This document shows positions 28,153 through 36,091 of a stretch of 64,000 bases of DNA, piece after piece. The first letter of the stretch is position 1. Each line of letters begins with the position of its first letter. The stretch spans positions 249,241 to 313,240 of the forward strand of contig NZ_LMEP01000001.1 in the NCBI RefSeq assembly GCF_001426405.1, read 5' to 3'. The stretch is from Streptomyces sp. Root1304 (GTDB lineage: Bacteria > Actinomycetota > Actinomycetes > Streptomycetales > Streptomycetaceae). The notes below the pieces were generated by a model. That model was not told where the DNA came from. It did not search any database and saw only the letters and a list, made by a program, of their open reading frames with translations. Position numbers and translations under genes: made by a program.

Positions 28153-29022
28153 ATGGATCTCAGTGCCGAACTCAGCGAATTCCTGCGCTCGCGCCGGGCC
28201 CGGCTGAAGCCGGAGGACGTGGGGCTGCCGGAGTTCGGGCGCCACCGGCGGGTGCCGGGGCTGCGCCGCGAGGAGCTGGCGCAGCTGGCCGGGGTGTCGG
28301 TGGCGTACTACACCCGGCTCGAACAGGGCAACGGGCGGAACGTGTCCATGGAGGTGCTCGACTCCATCGCGCGGGCGCTGCGGCTCAACGACAGCGAGCG
28401 GGCGCATCTGACCCACCTGGCCAAGCCGACGGCGAAGAAGCGGCAGCACCGGGCGGCCATCGCCCGCCCCCAGCAGGTGCGGCCCGGTCTGCGGCACCTG
28501 CTGGACTCGATGGACGACGTCCCCGCGCTCCTCGTCGGCCGGCGCATGGACCTGCTGGCCTGGAACCGGATGGCGCGGGCGCTGCTGGGCGACTTCACGG
28601 CGATGGAGCCGGAGGAGCGCAACATGGCCCGGCTGGTCTTCCTCGGGCCGAACGCGCGCGATCTGTACGTGGACTGGGAGTGCAAGGCCACCGAGGTGGT
28701 GAGCATGCTGCGGCTGTACGCGGGCTGTTACCCCGACGATCCGGCGCTGCTCGCGCTGGTCGGCGAGCTGTCGGTGAAGAGCGAGGAGTTCCGCTCGCTG
28801 TGGGCGGCGCACACCGTCGCGGACAAGGGGCACGGGACGAAGCGGCTGCGGCATCCGCTGGTGGGCGAGATGACGCTGTCGTACGAGAGCCTGAAGGTGG
28901 CGGGCGGCGACCCGGACCTGGTGCTCGTGACGTACCAGGCGGAGCCGGGGACGGCCTCGGCGGACGCGCTGCGGCTGCTGGCGCAGTGGGGTGTGGACGA
29001 GGCCGCGGACGTACGGAGATAG
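28153..29022 (+). CDS. XRE regulator with MmyB-like ligand domain, 289 aa
   Basis: An N-terminal helix-turn-helix ([25 protein letters not shown], about residues 36-62) is followed by an MmyB/MLTR ligand-binding PAS-like domain ([61 protein letters not shown]). Such regulators commonly control a divergent short-chain or alcohol dehydrogenase, as here. GATAAT at 28139-28144 lies 8 nt before ATG and there is no ribosome site, suggesting leaderless transcription. Confidence 0.93.
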   Translation: MDLSAELSEFLRSRRARLKPEDVGLPEFGRHRRVPGLRREELAQLAGVSVAYYTRLEQGNGRNVSMEVLDSIARALRLNDSERAHLTHLAKPTAKKRQHRAAIARPQQVRPGLRHLLDSMDDVPALLVGRRMDLLAWNRMARALLGDFTAMEPEERNMARLVFLGPNARDLYVDWECKATEVVSMLRLYAGCYPDDPALLALVGELSVKSEEFRSLWAAHTVADKGHGTKRLRHPLVGEMTLSYESLKVAGGDPDLVLVTYQAEPGTASADALRLLAQWGVDEAADVRR

Positions 29023-29058
29023 GCGGCGGTCCGGGCGTGGGTCCCGGGTCGCGGTACG

Positions 29059-29095
29059 GGAACGGCCCCCTCCCGGTGCGGGAGGGGGCCGTTCC
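29059..29095. terminator. Bidirectional terminator
   Basis: A 16-bp perfect stem (29059-29074 with 29080-29095), loop GGTGC, lies between the convergent regulator and transpeptidase genes. Confidence 0.88.
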
Positions 29096-29121
29096 TTCGT
29101 CCGTGGGTCCTGCGCGGCGGC

Positions 29122-30378
29122 TCAGGCCTCCGAGCCGGCCTTCCAGTCGGCCCAGCTGAGGTTCCAGCCGTTGAGGCCGTTGTCCGGGGCGATCGTCTTG
29201 TCCTTGGAGTTCTTGACGATCACGACGTCACCGACGATCGAGTTGTCGTAGAGCCAGGCGGCCGACTGGTTCGGGTCGCCGGCGCCCTTGACGTCGTTGA
29301 GGCCCACGCAGCCGTGGCTGGTGTTGGACGAGCCGAAGATCGAGTCCGGGCCCCAGTAGTTGCCGTGGATGAACGTGCCCGAGGTGGACAGGCGCATCGC
29401 GTGCGGCACGTCCTTGATGTCGTACTCGCCCTTGCCGTCGGAGTCGGTGAAGCCGACGGTCGCGCCGTTCATCCGGGTCTCCTTGAACTTCTCGGAGATC
29501 ACCATCTGACCGTTGTAGGTCGGGTTGTCCGGGGAGCCGGCGGAGATCGGGATCGTCTTGATCGTCTTGCCGTCCTGGGTGACCGTCATCGTCTTGGTGG
29601 CGACGTCGACGGTGGAGACCTGGTTGCGGCCGATCTTGAAGGTGACGGTCTTCTGCTGGACGCCGAAGACGCCGTCGGCGCCCTCGACGCCGTCGAGGTC
29701 GAGCTTGAGGGTGACGGTGGAGCCCTCGGTCCAGTACTTGTCGGGGCGGAAGTCGATGCGCTGGGAGTTGAACCAGTGCCCGACGACCTCCTGGCCGGAG
29801 CTGGAGGTGACCGTGATGCCGCCCTGGACGGCCTTCTTGTCGGTGATCGCCTTGTTGAAGTTGATCGAGACCGGCATGCCGACGCCGACGGTCGAGCCGT
29901 CCTCGGGCGTGAAGTTGCCGATGAAGCTGTTGGCCTTGGAGACGGTGGTGAACGAGGAGTTCTCGTGCGCCTCCAGGCCGGTCGCGTCCGTGGCGGTCGC
30001 GGCGATCTTGTAGACCGTGGCGCGCTTCAGCGCACCGGTCGGCTTCCAGCTGAGGCCGTCGGCCGCTATCTCGCCCTTGACGGCCTCGCCCTCGGCCGTG
30101 GTCATGATGACCTCGGTGAGCTTGCCCTCGGCGACGGTGACCTTGGCGTCGTTGTTGATCGAGGCGTTCTGCGTGCCGCTCTTCGGCGAGATGGTGATCT
30201 GCGCCTTGGAGGTCTTCTGCGCCGCCGCCTCGTCGACCTGGGCCTGTGAGTTCGGAGTGGCGGAGCCGGTGGCGCCCGCGCCCTTGTCCCCGTCGTTGCA
30301 GGCCGAGAGCACCAGCACGCCGCCGAGCACGGCGGCCGCGGCGGCCAGGCTCCTGCGGCGGCGCTTGCCGTCCGTCAT
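29122..30378 (-). CDS. L,D-transpeptidase lipoprotein with Ig-like domains, 418 aa
   Basis: Forms 3-3 peptidoglycan cross-links outside the membrane. A lipobox VLSAC (about residue 27) follows a basic start. Two Ig-like domains (about 60-270) precede a YkuD catalytic domain with SHGCVGLNDVKG holding the active Cys and His (about 360). This is the LdtMt2-like layout. ATG at 30378 was preferred: it has GGAGA 7-8 nt upstream; ATG at 30393 is a weaker alternative. Confidence 0.93.
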   Translation of the reverse strand: MTDGKRRRRSLAAAAAVLGGVLVLSACNDGDKGAGATGSATPNSQAQVDEAAAQKTSKAQITISPKSGTQNASINNDAKVTVAEGKLTEVIMTTAEGEAVKGEIAADGLSWKPTGALKRATVYKIAATATDATGLEAHENSSFTTVSKANSFIGNFTPEDGSTVGVGMPVSINFNKAITDKKAVQGGITVTSSSGQEVVGHWFNSQRIDFRPDKYWTEGSTVTLKLDLDGVEGADGVFGVQQKTVTFKIGRNQVSTVDVATKTMTVTQDGKTIKTIPISAGSPDNPTYNGQMVISEKFKETRMNGATVGFTDSDGKGEYDIKDVPHAMRLSTSGTFIHGNYWGPDSIFGSSNTSHGCVGLNDVKGAGDPNQSAAWLYDNSIVGDVVIVKNSKDKTIAPDNGLNGWNLSWADWKAGSEA

Positions 30379-30562
30379 CACACGCTTCTCCATCGTCGTC
30401 GGTTCCCTGCCAACTTCTTCTAGGAACGCCATGACACCCCGTCCGGTTCCGGAAGCGGAGTGTTTGTGGGGAACACCACTGATCGACACGCTCGTACGGT
30501 CCGTCCGGTTCCACCGGCCCCGCACCCCGTCCCGGCGGCCACCCGGCGCGGCCCGCACGGAA

Positions 30563-30593
30563 CAGGGCCCCGGGACGGCGTCCCGGGGCCCTG
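30563..30593 (-). terminator. Terminator after the acidic 113-aa gene
   Basis: CAGGGCCCCGGGAC (30563-30576) pairs with GTCCCGGGGCCCTG (30580-30593), 20 nt past the stop. Confidence 0.8.
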
Positions 30594-30613
30594 GCGCAGG
30601 CCGGATACCCGCC

Positions 30614-30955
30614 CTACGACCGGTCGTCGTCGTCTTCCTCGTCCCCATCTTCCTCGCCGAGGTCGTACTCCAGCGCATCGGGGTCGTACTCGATCTCCTC
30701 GCTGCTCCAGGAGGCCTGGACCATCTCGATCCCGGGGACGTCGCGGATCAGGTCGAAGGGCTCGACCAGGTACGCGAGGGCCTCGGCACCGTCCTCGCGC
30801 GCGGCCGCACGGGCCTGCACCCGCTCCTCCTCGGGCATGAACTCGTCGGCGTCGATCCGGGCCTCGGCCGCCTCGGCGAGTTCGGCCGGGCCGTCGATCT
30901 CCAGGACCACATCGACGCGAAGGCGGACATAGCGTGCTGTCTCAGAAGTACTCAT
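30614..30955 (-). CDS. Small acidic protein of unknown function, 113 aa
   Basis: The first 85 residues look folded (MSTSETARYVRLRVDVVLEIDGPAEL, DLIRDVPGIEMVQASW). The last 28 are almost all Asp/Glu. No membrane or signal segment. TACGCT at 30963-30968, 7 nt before ATG, with no ribosome site suggests a leaderless message. ACTCATGAGT, a 10-bp palindrome, spans the start codon. Function unknown; conserved-looking. Confidence 0.8.
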   Translation of the reverse strand: MSTSETARYVRLRVDVVLEIDGPAELAEAAEARIDADEFMPEEERVQARAAAREDGAEALAYLVEPFDLIRDVPGIEMVQASWSSEEIEYDPDALEYDLGEEDGDEEDDDDRS

Positions 30956-31066
30956 GAGTCGGAGCGTAGGCGTCCGCGGGCCCTCGGCTTTCCCACGACC
31001 CGCTGTGTTCATTAGCATCGACGCACCGACCAATTCGCGGTTTCCGCAAGGGGGATCGAAATTTCC

Positions 31067-31336
31067 GTGTCCGCCGCCCGACGCCCACTGCTGACCGCGA
31101 CCGCCGCCGGGACGCTGCTGTGCGCCCTGTGGTTCGTACCGTCCGCCAACGCCACCGACGAGCAGGGCGGGGTCCGGATCGGGGTGACCCAGGAGGGTCC
31201 CGCCCCCGAGGACGGACGCCTGGCGGACACCGGGAACCGGGACACCACGCCGTATCTGCTCGGCGGGACGGGTTTCCTGGGTGTCGGCGCGGGCTTCGTG
31301 GCCCTCGCGATGCACCGCAGGGGCCGGGCGTCCTGA
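31067..31336 (+). CDS. Small LAxTG sortase substrate, 89 aa
   Basis: A signal peptide (about 1-29, ending PSANA) precedes a 22-residue mature spacer, then LADTG, a hydrophobic helix (YLLGGTGFLGVGAGFVALAM) and a basic RRGRAS tail. This is a complete cell-wall sorting signal. LAxTG is the motif of class E sortases in streptomycetes, the one used by long chaplins. GTG start with AGGGGG about 12 nt upstream. The mature anchored peptide would be tiny. Confidence 0.8.
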   Translation: MSAARRPLLTATAAGTLLCALWFVPSANATDEQGGVRIGVTQEGPAPEDGRLADTGNRDTTPYLLGGTGFLGVGAGFVALAMHRRGRAS

Positions 31337-31354
31337 CCGGCCGCACCTGACACG

Positions 31355-31387
31355 AGGGCCCGCCCCGGGAATCCCGGGGCGGGCCCT
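31355..31387. terminator. Bidirectional terminator
   Basis: A 15-bp perfect stem, AGGGCCCGCCCCGGG (31355-31369) with CCCGGGGCGGGCCCT (31373-31387), loop AAT, lies between the convergent LAxTG and hutH genes. Confidence 0.85.
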
Positions 31388-31410
31388 GTGCCGTGCCGTG
31401 CCTGCCGTGC

Positions 31411-32958
31411 CTACTGCAGCGGTCCGGTCACCGGCTCCACCGCGGCGACCAGCCTGCCTTCCCGTACGAAGGTGTCGGCGGCGGCCAGGTCGGGGGCGAG
31501 GAAGCGGTCCGGGCCGGGACCCTCGACGCCGGCGGCGCGCAGGGCGGCGATGGCGGCCTGCGAGGCGGGCGCCGGGGTGAGGCCCTCGCGGAGCTCGACG
31601 CCCCGGGTGGCCGCGTACAGCTCGACCGCGATGATCCGGTTGAGGTTGCCGATCGCGGTGCGCAGCTTGCGGGCGGCGGACCAGCCCATGGAGACGTGGT
31701 CCTCCTGCATCGCGGAGGACGGGATGGAGTCGGCGGAGGCCGGGACGGCGAGCCGCTTCATCTCGCTGACCAGGGCGGCCTGCGTGTACTGGGCGATCAT
31801 CAGGCCCGAGTCGACGCCGGCGTCGTCCGCGAGGAAGGGCGGCAGGCCGTGCGAGCGGTTCTTGTCGAGGAGCCGGTCGGTGCGGCGCTCGGCGATGGAG
31901 CCGAGGTCGGCGGCGGCGATGGCGAGGAAGTCGAGGACGTACGCGACGGGGGCGCCGTGGAAGTTGCCGTTGGAGCGGACCTGGCCGTCGGCGAGGACGA
32001 CCGGGTTGTCGACGGCGGCGGCGAGCTCGCGCTCGGCGACGAGCCGGGCGTGGGCCATGGTGTCGCGGCCGGCGCCGGCGACCTGCGGGGCGCAGCGCAC
32101 CGAGTAGGCGTCCTGGACGCGGGGGGCCTCGCCGGCCTGGGCGTGGCCGGTGAGGCCGGAGCCCTTGAGCACCGCGAGCATGTTGGCGGCGGAGGCGGCC
32201 TGGCCGGGGTGCGGGCGGATGGCGTGCAGCTCGGGTTCGAGGACCTTCTCGGTGCCGAGGAGGGCTTCGAGGGAGAGCGCGGCGGTGATGTCGGCCGACT
32301 TGTAGAGGGTGTCGAGGTCGGCCAGGGCCATGATCAGCATGCCGAGCATGCCGTCGGTGCCGTTGAGGAGGGCGAGGCCCTCCTTCTCCTTGAGCTCGAC
32401 GGGGGCGATGCCGTGGGCGGCGAGCAGCTCGCCGGCCGGCTTCAGCACGCCGTCGGGGCCCTCGGCGTCGCCCTCGCCCATCAGCGCGAGGGCGCAGTGG
32501 GAGAGCGGGGCGAGGTCGCCGGAGCAGCCGAGGGAGCCGTACTCGTGCACGACCGGGGTGATGCCCGCGTTGAGGACGTCGGCCATGGTCTGCGCGACCT
32601 CGGGGCGGACGCCGGTGTGGCCGGAGGCGACGGTCTTGAGCCGCAGGAACATCAGGGCGCGGACGACCTCGCGCTCGACGCGCGGGCCCATGCCGGCGGC
32701 GTGCGAGCGGACGATGTTGCGCTGGAGCTGGGCGCGCAGCTCGTGGCTGATGTGACGGGTGGCGAGCGCGCCGAAGCCGGTGGAGACCCCATAGACGGGC
32801 TCGGGCTTGGCGGCGAGCGCGTCGATCACGTCCCGGGCGGCGGCCAGCGCCTGCACGGCCTCGTTCGACAGCTCGACGCGGGCGCCGTGGCGGGCGACGT
32901 CGATGACGTCCTGCGGGGTCGTGCCGGACGTGCCGAGGACGACTGTCTGCATATCCAT
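31411..32958 (-). CDS. hutH: Histidine ammonia-lyase, 515 aa
   Basis: First step of histidine catabolism, histidine to urocanate. Signatures include YGVSTGFGALATR, RNIVRSHAAGMG, MFLRLKTVASGHTGVRPEV and the cofactor region GSLGCSGDLAPLSH (about residue 145). The MIO tripeptide here is Cys-Ser-Gly rather than the common Ala-Ser-Gly, as I recall also for S. griseus. ATG at 32958 gives the known MDM start; the ribosome site is poor. Confidence 0.96.
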   Translation of the reverse strand: MDMQTVVLGTSGTTPQDVIDVARHGARVELSNEAVQALAAARDVIDALAAKPEPVYGVSTGFGALATRHISHELRAQLQRNIVRSHAAGMGPRVEREVVRALMFLRLKTVASGHTGVRPEVAQTMADVLNAGITPVVHEYGSLGCSGDLAPLSHCALALMGEGDAEGPDGVLKPAGELLAAHGIAPVELKEKEGLALLNGTDGMLGMLIMALADLDTLYKSADITAALSLEALLGTEKVLEPELHAIRPHPGQAASAANMLAVLKGSGLTGHAQAGEAPRVQDAYSVRCAPQVAGAGRDTMAHARLVAERELAAAVDNPVVLADGQVRSNGNFHGAPVAYVLDFLAIAAADLGSIAERRTDRLLDKNRSHGLPPFLADDAGVDSGLMIAQYTQAALVSEMKRLAVPASADSIPSSAMQEDHVSMGWSAARKLRTAIGNLNRIIAVELYAATRGVELREGLTPAPASQAAIAALRAAGVEGPGPDRFLAPDLAAADTFVREGRLVAAVEPVTGPLQ

Positions 32959-33216
32959 ATTCAGCAGCCTACGGACTGAAGACCGCCATGTCACTAGGGG
33001 AGCGCCGAGGGGCATGTCACCACCCCTCGACGCTACGACCCCTTACCGATCCGTCACCCGCGCACCTCGGCGGCGGGGAGCCCCGGAGGGCCCGGCGGGA
33101 GTCCGGGGTGAACTCCGCGCGGGAATCGGTGAAACAGCACGAAAAAACCGCCGGTCGAAATACGGCAGCGGAATGCACGCGAAATGCGCGCACCCCGTCC
33201 CGCATCGGCACAATAC

Positions 33217-33921
33217 CTAATTTCCGACATTCGCGGCCGAGAACTCACCACCCAGGGGCGCCACACAGGTATCGACGACGGTGTTCTCGCCGGCGGCCGA
33301 CCCCTTGACGCAGAGCCGACCCCCCTTCTCCCTCAGATCGATGAGGAAAGCCGTGGTCGGACCGGAGCGCGCGAGGTCGTGGATGCGCTCGTCGATGTAG
33401 CCGAGACGGTTCAGGATCTTCCTGACCTCGGCCGGAGCGGGATCCTTCAGTTTCAGGAGCGCCTGGGTGATGCGCTCCTCGTGCAGACCGCTCGCGCACC
33501 AGTCGCGCGCGCTCAGCTCGACTTCCGGACCGGACGTCGGGACGCCCGGCTCGATCGGACCGGTCGGCGGCATCTCTCCCGGGCGGACGGTCGGCTCCTC
33601 CCCGCCTCCCGCCGGGGCCGTGGGCCGGTCGGCCGGCGCGTGGCCGGCGGGGCAGGACCGCGCGACCCGGGCCAGCATCGCGGCGAAGGCGGCGCCGTGC
33701 GAGCCGTCCTTCGGGCCGTCCGTCGCGGCCTGCGAGGGAGTGCTCGCACCGCCGGCCACGGAGGCGGAAGTCGCTGGTCCGGCCGCCTTTCCGCCACCCT
33801 CCGTCGCCTCGGCGCCGCAGGCGGTGAGCGCCAGGGCGCCGAGGACCGCCGCCGCGAGGGCGCGTCGCGGACGGCCCGGGGAGCGTACGGACGTGCCTTC
33901 CGAGGCATGGGTTCGCGTCAT
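33217..33921 (-). CDS. Secreted lipoprotein of unknown function, 234 aa
   Basis: A lipoprotein signal (LGALALTACG, Cys about residue 35) precedes a Gly/Ala/Pro-rich linker and a C-terminal domain of about 120 residues with WCASGLHEERITQALLKLKDPAPAEVRKILNRLGYIDERI, then two Cys. It is membrane-anchored on the outside. I do not know the family. The palindrome TGAGTA-CCCC-TACTCA lies 35 nt upstream of the start. Confidence 0.8.
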   Translation of the reverse strand: MTRTHASEGTSVRSPGRPRRALAAAVLGALALTACGAEATEGGGKAAGPATSASVAGGASTPSQAATDGPKDGSHGAAFAAMLARVARSCPAGHAPADRPTAPAGGGEEPTVRPGEMPPTGPIEPGVPTSGPEVELSARDWCASGLHEERITQALLKLKDPAPAEVRKILNRLGYIDERIHDLARSGPTTAFLIDLREKGGRLCVKGSAAGENTVVDTCVAPLGGEFSAANVGN

Positions 33922-33955
33922 GCGCACAGTCTCGGGGCACGTCGCCCCCTCCGCA

Positions 33956-33971
33956 TGAGTACCCCTACTCA
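33956..33971. promoter_or_regulatory. TGAGTA-N4-TACTCA palindrome, copy 1
   Basis: TGAGTACCCCTACTCA is a perfect inverted repeat with 6-bp arms (7 bp including flanking A/T), 35 nt upstream of the lipoprotein start. A second copy with the same arms precedes the 42-aa gene at 52717. Confidence 0.55.
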
Positions 33972-34129
33972 TACCTTTATCGGCCACCTGACCGAAAATG
34001 AATGTAAATCACTTCAGCAAATAACTGCGAATCCTTTTCATTTCCTCCACCCCCTTGTGAACGCCTCATCGGGCGCCCTAATGTCCGCAGCGATCGACAG
34101 ACGATCAGCTCGTGAATGAGGGGGAATTC

Positions 34130-35797
34130 GTGCGCAGAACCGCTCTACCCGTCATCGCCGCGCTCTCCATGGCACTGCTGCTCCCGCAGAACGCCATCGG
34201 AGCCGCGACCGCCGGACCGCAGCCGTCCGGAACGGGCACGGCCGGAACCACGGGGCTCGTGGACCCGCCGGCCGCCACCGGCGAGTTCCAGGAAGTCGGC
34301 CCGGGCATGTACTCGTCCGGCAGCCAGACCTTCGAGATCGCGGAGAACGACGTCGCCGTCGGCTCCGTCGGCCGCAGGCACACCGTCGCCGCCCAGGCGG
34401 GCGGCGTCGCCAAGCCCGAGTCCGCACCCGCGGGCCGCACCGACATGGGCGTCTTCGGGCCCGGCTGGGAAGCCGAGTTCCTCGGCGGCGAGCTCAACCA
34501 GAAGCTGGAGCAGCAGGGCGACGCCATCGTCGTCACCGACCTCAACGTGGGCGAGTCGGTGCGCTACCTGCTCAAGAGCAGCCTCGACTACCCCGACGGC
34601 GGCGGGGTGAAGAAGTACGAGACCGCCGAGGGCGACAAGATCACCGACACCGCGCGGTGGGACGCCGCCACCGGCACCCTGGTCTCCACCGTCGTCGAGA
34701 CCCTGAACGTGGACCTCTCGGTCGCGGACGAGGGGCAGTCGGGCACCGGCGAGGTCGGCGACGACCCCGTGCCGGCCGCGAACCTCAAGCCCACCCGCAC
34801 CTGGAAGCAGGTCGCCCCCGGCACCAACGCCTGGCGGGTCACCAGCTCGGGCAACGCGGCCTACGGCGTCTCCACCGTCGGCTACGACTCCAAGGGCCGC
34901 GTCTCCACCATCACGGAGCCGGCCGTCGGAGAGGCCCTGAAGGAGACCGTCGCGATCAGCTACGCGAGCGCCACCACGGCCTCCGGAGCGACGCTCGGCG
35001 ACTACTCGGGCCGCGCCAAGGAAGTGAAGGTCACCACCGGGACCACCACGCAGACCCTCGCCCGCTACGCGTACGACGCCTCGGGCCTGCTGCGCACGGT
35101 GACCAACCCGGTCGAGAGCGCCGAGGCGGTGTCGTCGTACGTCTACGACACCACCGGACGCGTCTCCGACATCGTCTCGCCGGCCAACGGCGACTGGGAC
35201 CTGGCCTACCCGGCCACGTCGGCCTCCCCCGACGTGCTGCCGACCGGCCCCGCCCGTCCGGCCTCGGACGCCCCGATCGAGGGTGCGACCGGGATCGCCG
35301 ACGAGACCGCCGTCGCTCCCCCGGCCACGGACATCGGCCCGGGTGAGATCTCCGACCCGGAGGCCTACCCGCGCAAGTGCAGCTGGGCCCGCCACTGGCT
35401 GTACTACTGGAAGACCGGCTGCGCCGCCTGGGCCGCGCACTACGGCTGGCACAAGCCGTACTTCAAGTACACCAAGACCGGCTACCGCGTCGTGGGCATC
35501 AACTACGACGGCTGCAGCACCCCCGGCCCGAACGTCAGCAAGCCGGGCGGCTGGAACTTCCGTCCCGCGTGCGACATGCACGACTACGGCTACGGCCTGA
35601 TCGGCAACACGTACAAGGGCTACGCGTACTACCTCGACCGCAGGAAGAAGACGGCGGTGGACGACGTCTTCTACACCACGCTGCGCGACAAGGTCTGCTC
35701 GGGCTACTTCTGGAAGCGGGCCTGCCGCGCCACCGCGTGGACCTACCGCCAGGGTGTCCGCGCGGGCAACCCGAAGAACGGTGCCAACAAGACCTGA
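34130..35797 (+). CDS. Secreted YD-repeat protein fused to prokaryotic phospholipase A2, 555 aa
   Basis: A signal peptide (about 1-27) precedes an N-terminal region of about 390 residues with Rhs/YD-type repeats (YDSKGRVSTITEP, YAYDASGLLRTVTNP, YVYDTTGRVSDIVSP). The C-terminal about 145 residues are a prokaryotic phospholipase A2: CSWARHWLYYWKTGC, RPACDMHDYGYG with the catalytic His-Asp, and paired Cys. Known Streptomyces PLA2 enzymes are about 120-aa secreted lipases without such an N-terminus. GTG at 34130 was chosen for GAGGGGGA 5-6 nt upstream; GTG 34112 has none. It lies 5' of a co-directional secreted subtilase. Confidence 0.88.
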   Translation: MRRTALPVIAALSMALLLPQNAIGAATAGPQPSGTGTAGTTGLVDPPAATGEFQEVGPGMYSSGSQTFEIAENDVAVGSVGRRHTVAAQAGGVAKPESAPAGRTDMGVFGPGWEAEFLGGELNQKLEQQGDAIVVTDLNVGESVRYLLKSSLDYPDGGGVKKYETAEGDKITDTARWDAATGTLVSTVVETLNVDLSVADEGQSGTGEVGDDPVPAANLKPTRTWKQVAPGTNAWRVTSSGNAAYGVSTVGYDSKGRVSTITEPAVGEALKETVAISYASATTASGATLGDYSGRAKEVKVTTGTTTQTLARYAYDASGLLRTVTNPVESAEAVSSYVYDTTGRVSDIVSPANGDWDLAYPATSASPDVLPTGPARPASDAPIEGATGIADETAVAPPATDIGPGEISDPEAYPRKCSWARHWLYYWKTGCAAWAAHYGWHKPYFKYTKTGYRVVGINYDGCSTPGPNVSKPGGWNFRPACDMHDYGYGLIGNTYKGYAYYLDRRKKTAVDDVFYTTLRDKVCSGYFWKRACRATAWTYRQGVRAGNPKNGANKT

Positions 35798-35867
35798 TCC
35801 ACGGCTCCACCTCCTGACGGAGCCTGCCCCGGGACGTCGAGGGCCGGGGGGCGAACCCCTCGCCACC

Positions 35868-35909
35868 CGGCCCTCGCCATCCGGCCCGCGCCGACCGGCC
35901 CTCGCCATC
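35868..35909 (+). repeat. 28-bp period direct repeat
   Basis: CGGCCCTCGCCATC occurs at 35868-35881 and 35896-35909 in the gap between the PLA2 and subtilase genes. The rest of the gap has nothing I can name. Confidence 0.6.
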
Positions 35910-36091
35910 AGGCCCGTGCCACCCGGCGTGAGCCGACCGGCCGCGTCCACCGGGACCGCTCTCCTCCGTACGCCGTACCCCGGTGCTCCGTCACCGCTTC
36001 CCGCACATGCGTGCTGCCACCGTCTCCACGGGCTGAGCCGTGCCCTCGTTCCCACGGGCCGGGCGACGTCCTCTTTCTCTCCGAGGCAACT

